Assembly (NCBI RefSeq): GCF_001458215.1 | Contig: NZ_CYTW01000002.1 | Location: 434,001-498,000 of the forward strand | From: Shimia thalassica | Lineage (GTDB): Bacteria > Pseudomonadota > Alphaproteobacteria > Rhodobacterales > Rhodobacteraceae | Reading direction: 5' to 3' | Length of the DNA: 64,000 bases | In this document: piece by piece, positions 61,426 to 64,000 of the stretch | Layout: every line of letters starts with the position of its first letter | How positions within the stretch are numbered: position 1 is the stretch's first letter | The notes under the pieces: model-generated | Told to the model about the DNA's origin: nothing | Database searches by the model: none | Seen by the model: the letters and a program-made list of their open reading frames with translations, nothing else | Made by a program: the position numbers and the translations under genes

Positions 61426-62535
61426 ATGGAAAACGAAGGTTCCTCTCCTCCGGTTTTGCGACGCAAGGCAAACAAACCCACAAAACCGGATGCGTCCGAG
61501 GTTTCGATGGGCAAGGTGTTGTCGTTGTCCTTTGAGCGTGCCGCGCGCGATACCATGGGGCTTATGTTTCAGGTTGAAGAATGCCGCTATGCCCTGCAGG
61601 GCATTTCCGACCTGCCGACCACTTTGCCCGATACCGCGATGTGGTGTTTGCTGGACTGCGCCGCGGGCGATATCGCCGCGATGAGTGTTGATCTTCAGCT
61701 GCTGGCCGGATTGATCGAATTCCAAACGCTCGGCTGTGTTCTCAAGAACAAGGCGCCAGAACGCGCGCCAACGCGGGTAGATGGATCGTTGCTTATGGCG
61801 GTTGCTGATGATGCATTGGCGCGGTTGTCGGTCGACCTTGAAGGTGATCCGCATCACGCTTGGGCGCAGGATTATCGATACGGGGCCATGATCGAAAGCA
61901 AACGCGCCCTGGTGCTTTCTTTGCTGGCAGAGCAGTTCCACGTATTCAGTTTGCAGGTCTCTCTCGAGTCCGGTGCCAAATCTGGGTGCATTCAAATTGC
62001 CTTTCCTGTGTTGCCAGATGTGTCCGAGGCCCCTGTAGAAGCCGAGGAAGAAACCGCAGAAATCGAGGCGTTTCAAAGTGAAATCCGCCGTGCGCCCGCC
62101 GTTACAGAAGCGGTGCTGGCACGCGTCGCCGTTCCATATTCCAGATTGGCCAATCTTGCCGTTGGTGATGTTCTTGAATTGCCGATCGACTGTCTCAACA
62201 ATCTGACTTTGGAAGTGAGCGGTCAGGTCGTTTTGGCCAAGGCCACGCTTGGCAAGGTGAATGGTTTGCGCGCTGCAAAAATAAGGCTGCCTGCGTCACA
62301 AGAAGTAAAGGGGCATAAACCCTATGATCCGGTTGCAGAACGGCCCGACACACCGGATGAGGAAATCCTGAAAGAAACCGAGGCCTTCCTGCCGGAAGTC
62401 GAAGCAGTCGAGGATGTCGCGGTGTTGCAAACGCCGGAGGAAGAAACCGAACCGGTTCTGCCAGAAGAGGACATCGAGGATTTCTCGGATCTGGATGATC
62501 TGGACATCGCGGTTCCACAGGTCGCCGCCGGTTAA
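61426..62535 (+). CDS. FliM/FliN-family motor-switch-like protein, orphan
   Basis: A 369-residue protein. The C-terminal SpoA domain (about residues 225-295, VAVPYSRLANLAVGDVLELP, then KATLGKVNGLRAAKIRL) is that of flagellar C-ring proteins FliM/FliN. The N-terminal half does not contain an obvious CheY-binding or FliG-binding motif. The tail of about 70 residues is strongly acidic (EEETEPVLPEEDIEDF). No flagellar genes are near. It may be the motor-switch protein of a flagellum encoded elsewhere or a repurposed C-ring-like module. Confidence 0.82.
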   Translation: MENEGSSPPVLRRKANKPTKPDASEVSMGKVLSLSFERAARDTMGLMFQVEECRYALQGISDLPTTLPDTAMWCLLDCAAGDIAAMSVDLQLLAGLIEFQTLGCVLKNKAPERAPTRVDGSLLMAVADDALARLSVDLEGDPHHAWAQDYRYGAMIESKRALVLSLLAEQFHVFSLQVSLESGAKSGCIQIAFPVLPDVSEAPVEAEEETAEIEAFQSEIRRAPAVTEAVLARVAVPYSRLANLAVGDVLELPIDCLNNLTLEVSGQVVLAKATLGKVNGLRAAKIRLPASQEVKGHKPYDPVAERPDTPDEEILKETEAFLPEVEAVEDVAVLQTPEEETEPVLPEEDIEDFSDLDDLDIAVPQVAAG

Positions 62536-62604
62536 CGTCATACCGGTTCAAAAGCAAAAGGCGCACCTGTTTCCAGATGCGCCGTTGAATGTCTGCCTAT
62601 GGTA

Positions 62605-63033
62605 TTAGGCTGTGGTTGCGATCATCTCCAAGCGGGGACGAAGTTGTTCAAGCTCGTATCCCCCCTGACGCGCGGCATTCAGGATATCGTCAACCGGCAA
62701 CGAATTGGCATGTCCCAGAGACCACGCAATGGTCGAGCGTGTCCCAGAGGCACAATAGGCCAGAACCTTGCCTTTGCTTGCTTCCAATGCGGCGCGCTGT
62801 GCTGCAAGGTTTTTCGGCGTCATCGTGTCATGGGTGAGCGGAAGTTCGAAAAAATCGATCCCCGCCGCCGTGACGGCCGTGCCGATCGCCGCGGCCTGAT
62901 GGCTTGGCGGAATTTCGGCATCAGGACGGTTGCAGATAACAAGGGTGAAGCCGGCCTCTTTCAAGGCGGGCACATCCTCGGCCGCGATTTGCGGCGAGAC
63001 GAAATAGCGGGGGGTGATCTGACGCAGTTCCAT
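62605..63033 (-). CDS. TIGR01244-type sulfur transferase/phosphatase-fold protein
   Basis: A 142-residue protein with the nucleophile loop YCASGTRS (Cys94, Arg99), of the DUF442/Blh type found with sulfide-responsive operons. N-terminal ELRQITPRYFVSPQIAAEDV is typical. Related proteins act in sulfide oxidation or persulfide handling. It is the last gene of a three-gene set with two YeeE/YedE-type permeases (10 bp behind), supporting a role in sulfur transfer. The start at 63033 discards an upstream extension that overlaps the permease gene. Confidence 0.86.
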   Translation of the reverse strand: MELRQITPRYFVSPQIAAEDVPALKEAGFTLVICNRPDAEIPPSHQAAAIGTAVTAAGIDFFELPLTHDTMTPKNLAAQRAALEASKGKVLAYCASGTRSTIAWSLGHANSLPVDDILNAARQGGYELEQLRPRLEMIATTA

Positions 63034-63043
63034 AGGGTGAGCG

Positions 63044-63478
63044 TTACTCGGCGGGGACCGCTTTGTCCAGTTGGCTGCGCACCATTGGTGCCGCAAACAT
63101 GCCCGCAAGCATTGCCGCGAAGAACACCCAGTGTGGCCAACCACCATAGCTTAGCGATGCTACGGACGGTCCCGGGCACAAACCGGCAAGCCCCCAACCG
63201 GCGCCGAACAGTACGGAGCCCAGCACCAGATTACGCCCGATTTTGGGTTCTGGCGGTGTCGGAAATTCGCCGCCCACCAAAGGTTTACGACCACGAGTGA
63301 AGGCCCAGGCCACGGCCATGGGCAGGATTGCGCCCCCCATCACAAAGGCCAGTGTCGGATCCCAGCTGCCAAACACGTCCAGCCAGCCTTGGACCTTGGA
63401 GGTGTCCGTCATGCCCGAGATGAACAGGCCCGCGCCAAACAGGCCGCCCGCGATGAATGCAAAAACAAGACGGTTCAT
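63044..63478 (-). CDS. YeeE/YedE-type sulfur-transport membrane protein (C-terminal half type)
   Basis: A 144-residue membrane protein with hydrophobic helices and the conserved cysteine motif AGLCPGPSVASLSYGG, the second half of the YeeE/YedE thiosulfate-transport fold (DUF6691 type). Family members carry sulfur species through conserved cysteines across the membrane. It overlaps the stop of the N-terminal-half gene by one base, so the two halves work together. An upstream extension to 63607 is not used. Confidence 0.88.
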   Translation of the reverse strand: MNRLVFAFIAGGLFGAGLFISGMTDTSKVQGWLDVFGSWDPTLAFVMGGAILPMAVAWAFTRGRKPLVGGEFPTPPEPKIGRNLVLGSVLFGAGWGLAGLCPGPSVASLSYGGWPHWVFFAAMLAGMFAAPMVRSQLDKAVPAE

Positions 63479-63915
63479 CAGATCACCCCCAGAATATGAC
63501 GGAAAAGAACAACGGTAAGACCACCTGCCATGATGTAGAACACTGTCGCCACCATGCCGCGCAGGGACAGCCGCGAAATCCCGCAGACCCCGTGACCGGA
63601 CGTACATCCGTTTGCGATACGCGTGCCAATTCCAACCAAAAGGCCGGCCGCAATCAGAACCGCCAGATTTTCTGTCACATGCGTAGAGAACGGGCGGTAA
63701 ACAGGTTTCAAAACGATGGGCAGAAGAAACACACCGGCCAGAAATGCCAGACGTTCCGCCATGGTGTTGCGACCGGACCCATCAACCAGGCCGCCAATGA
63801 TACCGCTTGCGCCCATGACACGACCATTGGCCAACAGGTATACGGCGCCTCCACAGCCAATCAGCATTCCACCGATCAGCCCCCAGATCCAGTCTGCGGG
63901 AATACTCTCCAACAT
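63478..63915 (-). CDS. YeeE/YedE-type sulfur-transport membrane protein (N-terminal half type)
   Basis: A 145-residue membrane protein with the conserved cysteine motif NGCTSGHGVCGIS and helices around GGMLIGCGGAVYLLANGRVMG, the first half of the split YeeE/YedE fold. AAAGGAAACG lies before the ATG. It leads the sulfur cassette. A BigR-type regulator often accompanies such cassettes, but the window ends about 85 bp upstream. Confidence 0.88.
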   Translation of the reverse strand: MLESIPADWIWGLIGGMLIGCGGAVYLLANGRVMGASGIIGGLVDGSGRNTMAERLAFLAGVFLLPIVLKPVYRPFSTHVTENLAVLIAAGLLVGIGTRIANGCTSGHGVCGISRLSLRGMVATVFYIMAGGLTVVLFRHILGVI

Positions 63916-63954
63916 GCGCGTTTCCTTTATGTTTTTTTGGAGTTTGAGTGAAAA

Positions 63955-63986
63955 GAACGCCCATGGGTTCGCAACCAGGGGCGTTC
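63955..63986. terminator. Hairpin at the window end
   Basis: GAACGCCC (63955-63962) pairs with GGGCGTTC (63979-63986), with AAAA on both flanks, so T-runs occur on each strand. It probably ends a gene beyond the window on the minus strand. Confidence 0.65.
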
Positions 63987-64000
63987 AAAAATCTAAACAG

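Overview
The window is chromosomal DNA of a marine-type alphaproteobacterium, most likely a Rhodobacterales (Roseobacter group) strain. The grounds are the moderately high GC content, the overall protein flavour, an LdtR-like MarR regulator, DUF2842 and DUF1194 proteins, a polyhydroxyalkanoate (PHA) locus of the phaZ/phaCPR type with CTGC-N3-GCAG operators, an alphaproteobacterial LexA box of the form GTTC-N7-GTTC, and an ScfR-type regulator. I see no insertion sequence, phage, CRISPR array, rRNA or convincing tRNA. The gene order looks like stable chromosome with small accessory cassettes.

Layout. 1-5.4 kb: the 3' part of recG, a tiny membrane-protein gene behind a LexA box, an IscU-like scaffold, hisI, a class I aminotransferase, an XRE regulator overlapping sdhE, and an LdtR-like regulator. 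5.4-11.6 kb: DUF1194 protein, gloA, a Slam-type outer-membrane protein with its surface-lipoprotein partner, thyX, cold-shock protein and an ArsC-like protein. 11.6-14.5 kb: a bufferin-type RiPP operon with two tandem Cys-rich precursors, a DUF692 multinuclear iron oxidase, a DUF2063 partner and DoxX. 14.7-19.8 kb: thrS, three alpha/beta hydrolases and a VOC protein. 19.9-24.4 kb: phaZ divergent from phaC-phaP-phaR.

24.4-34.6 kb: a DegT-type aminotransferase, a gamma-glutamylputrescine-type polyamine block (oxidase, two glutamine-synthetase-like enzymes, amidotransferase) and an amino-acid-type ABC transporter. A shared 17-bp palindrome-centred motif lies in front of two of the transcription units. 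34.9-44.9 kb: a PhnD-like protein, two TerB-like proteins, two paralogous secreted proteins, pyrG, secG, a cobalt-type nitrile hydratase operon and purA. 45-49 kb: a 749-residue, very acidic protein of unknown function, thiamine pyrophosphokinase and an EamA transporter.

49.1-61.3 kb reads as one physiological unit. It holds acetyl-CoA synthetase, a five-gene branched-chain-amino-acid-type ABC importer, a divergent ScfR/RamB-type regulator, a single-domain response regulator, a small membrane protein, and a CrbS/CbrA-like histidine kinase with a sodium-solute-symporter sensor. The contents suggest sensing, uptake and activation of a short-chain carboxylate or its precursor. The window ends with an orphan FliM/FliN-type motor-switch protein and a YeeE/YedE plus TIGR01244 sulfur cassette.

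Most starts given here were chosen by Shine-Dalgarno position, signal peptide or overlap with the upstream gene, and often differ from the longest possible reading frame. Protein functions come from motif recognition without database searches.
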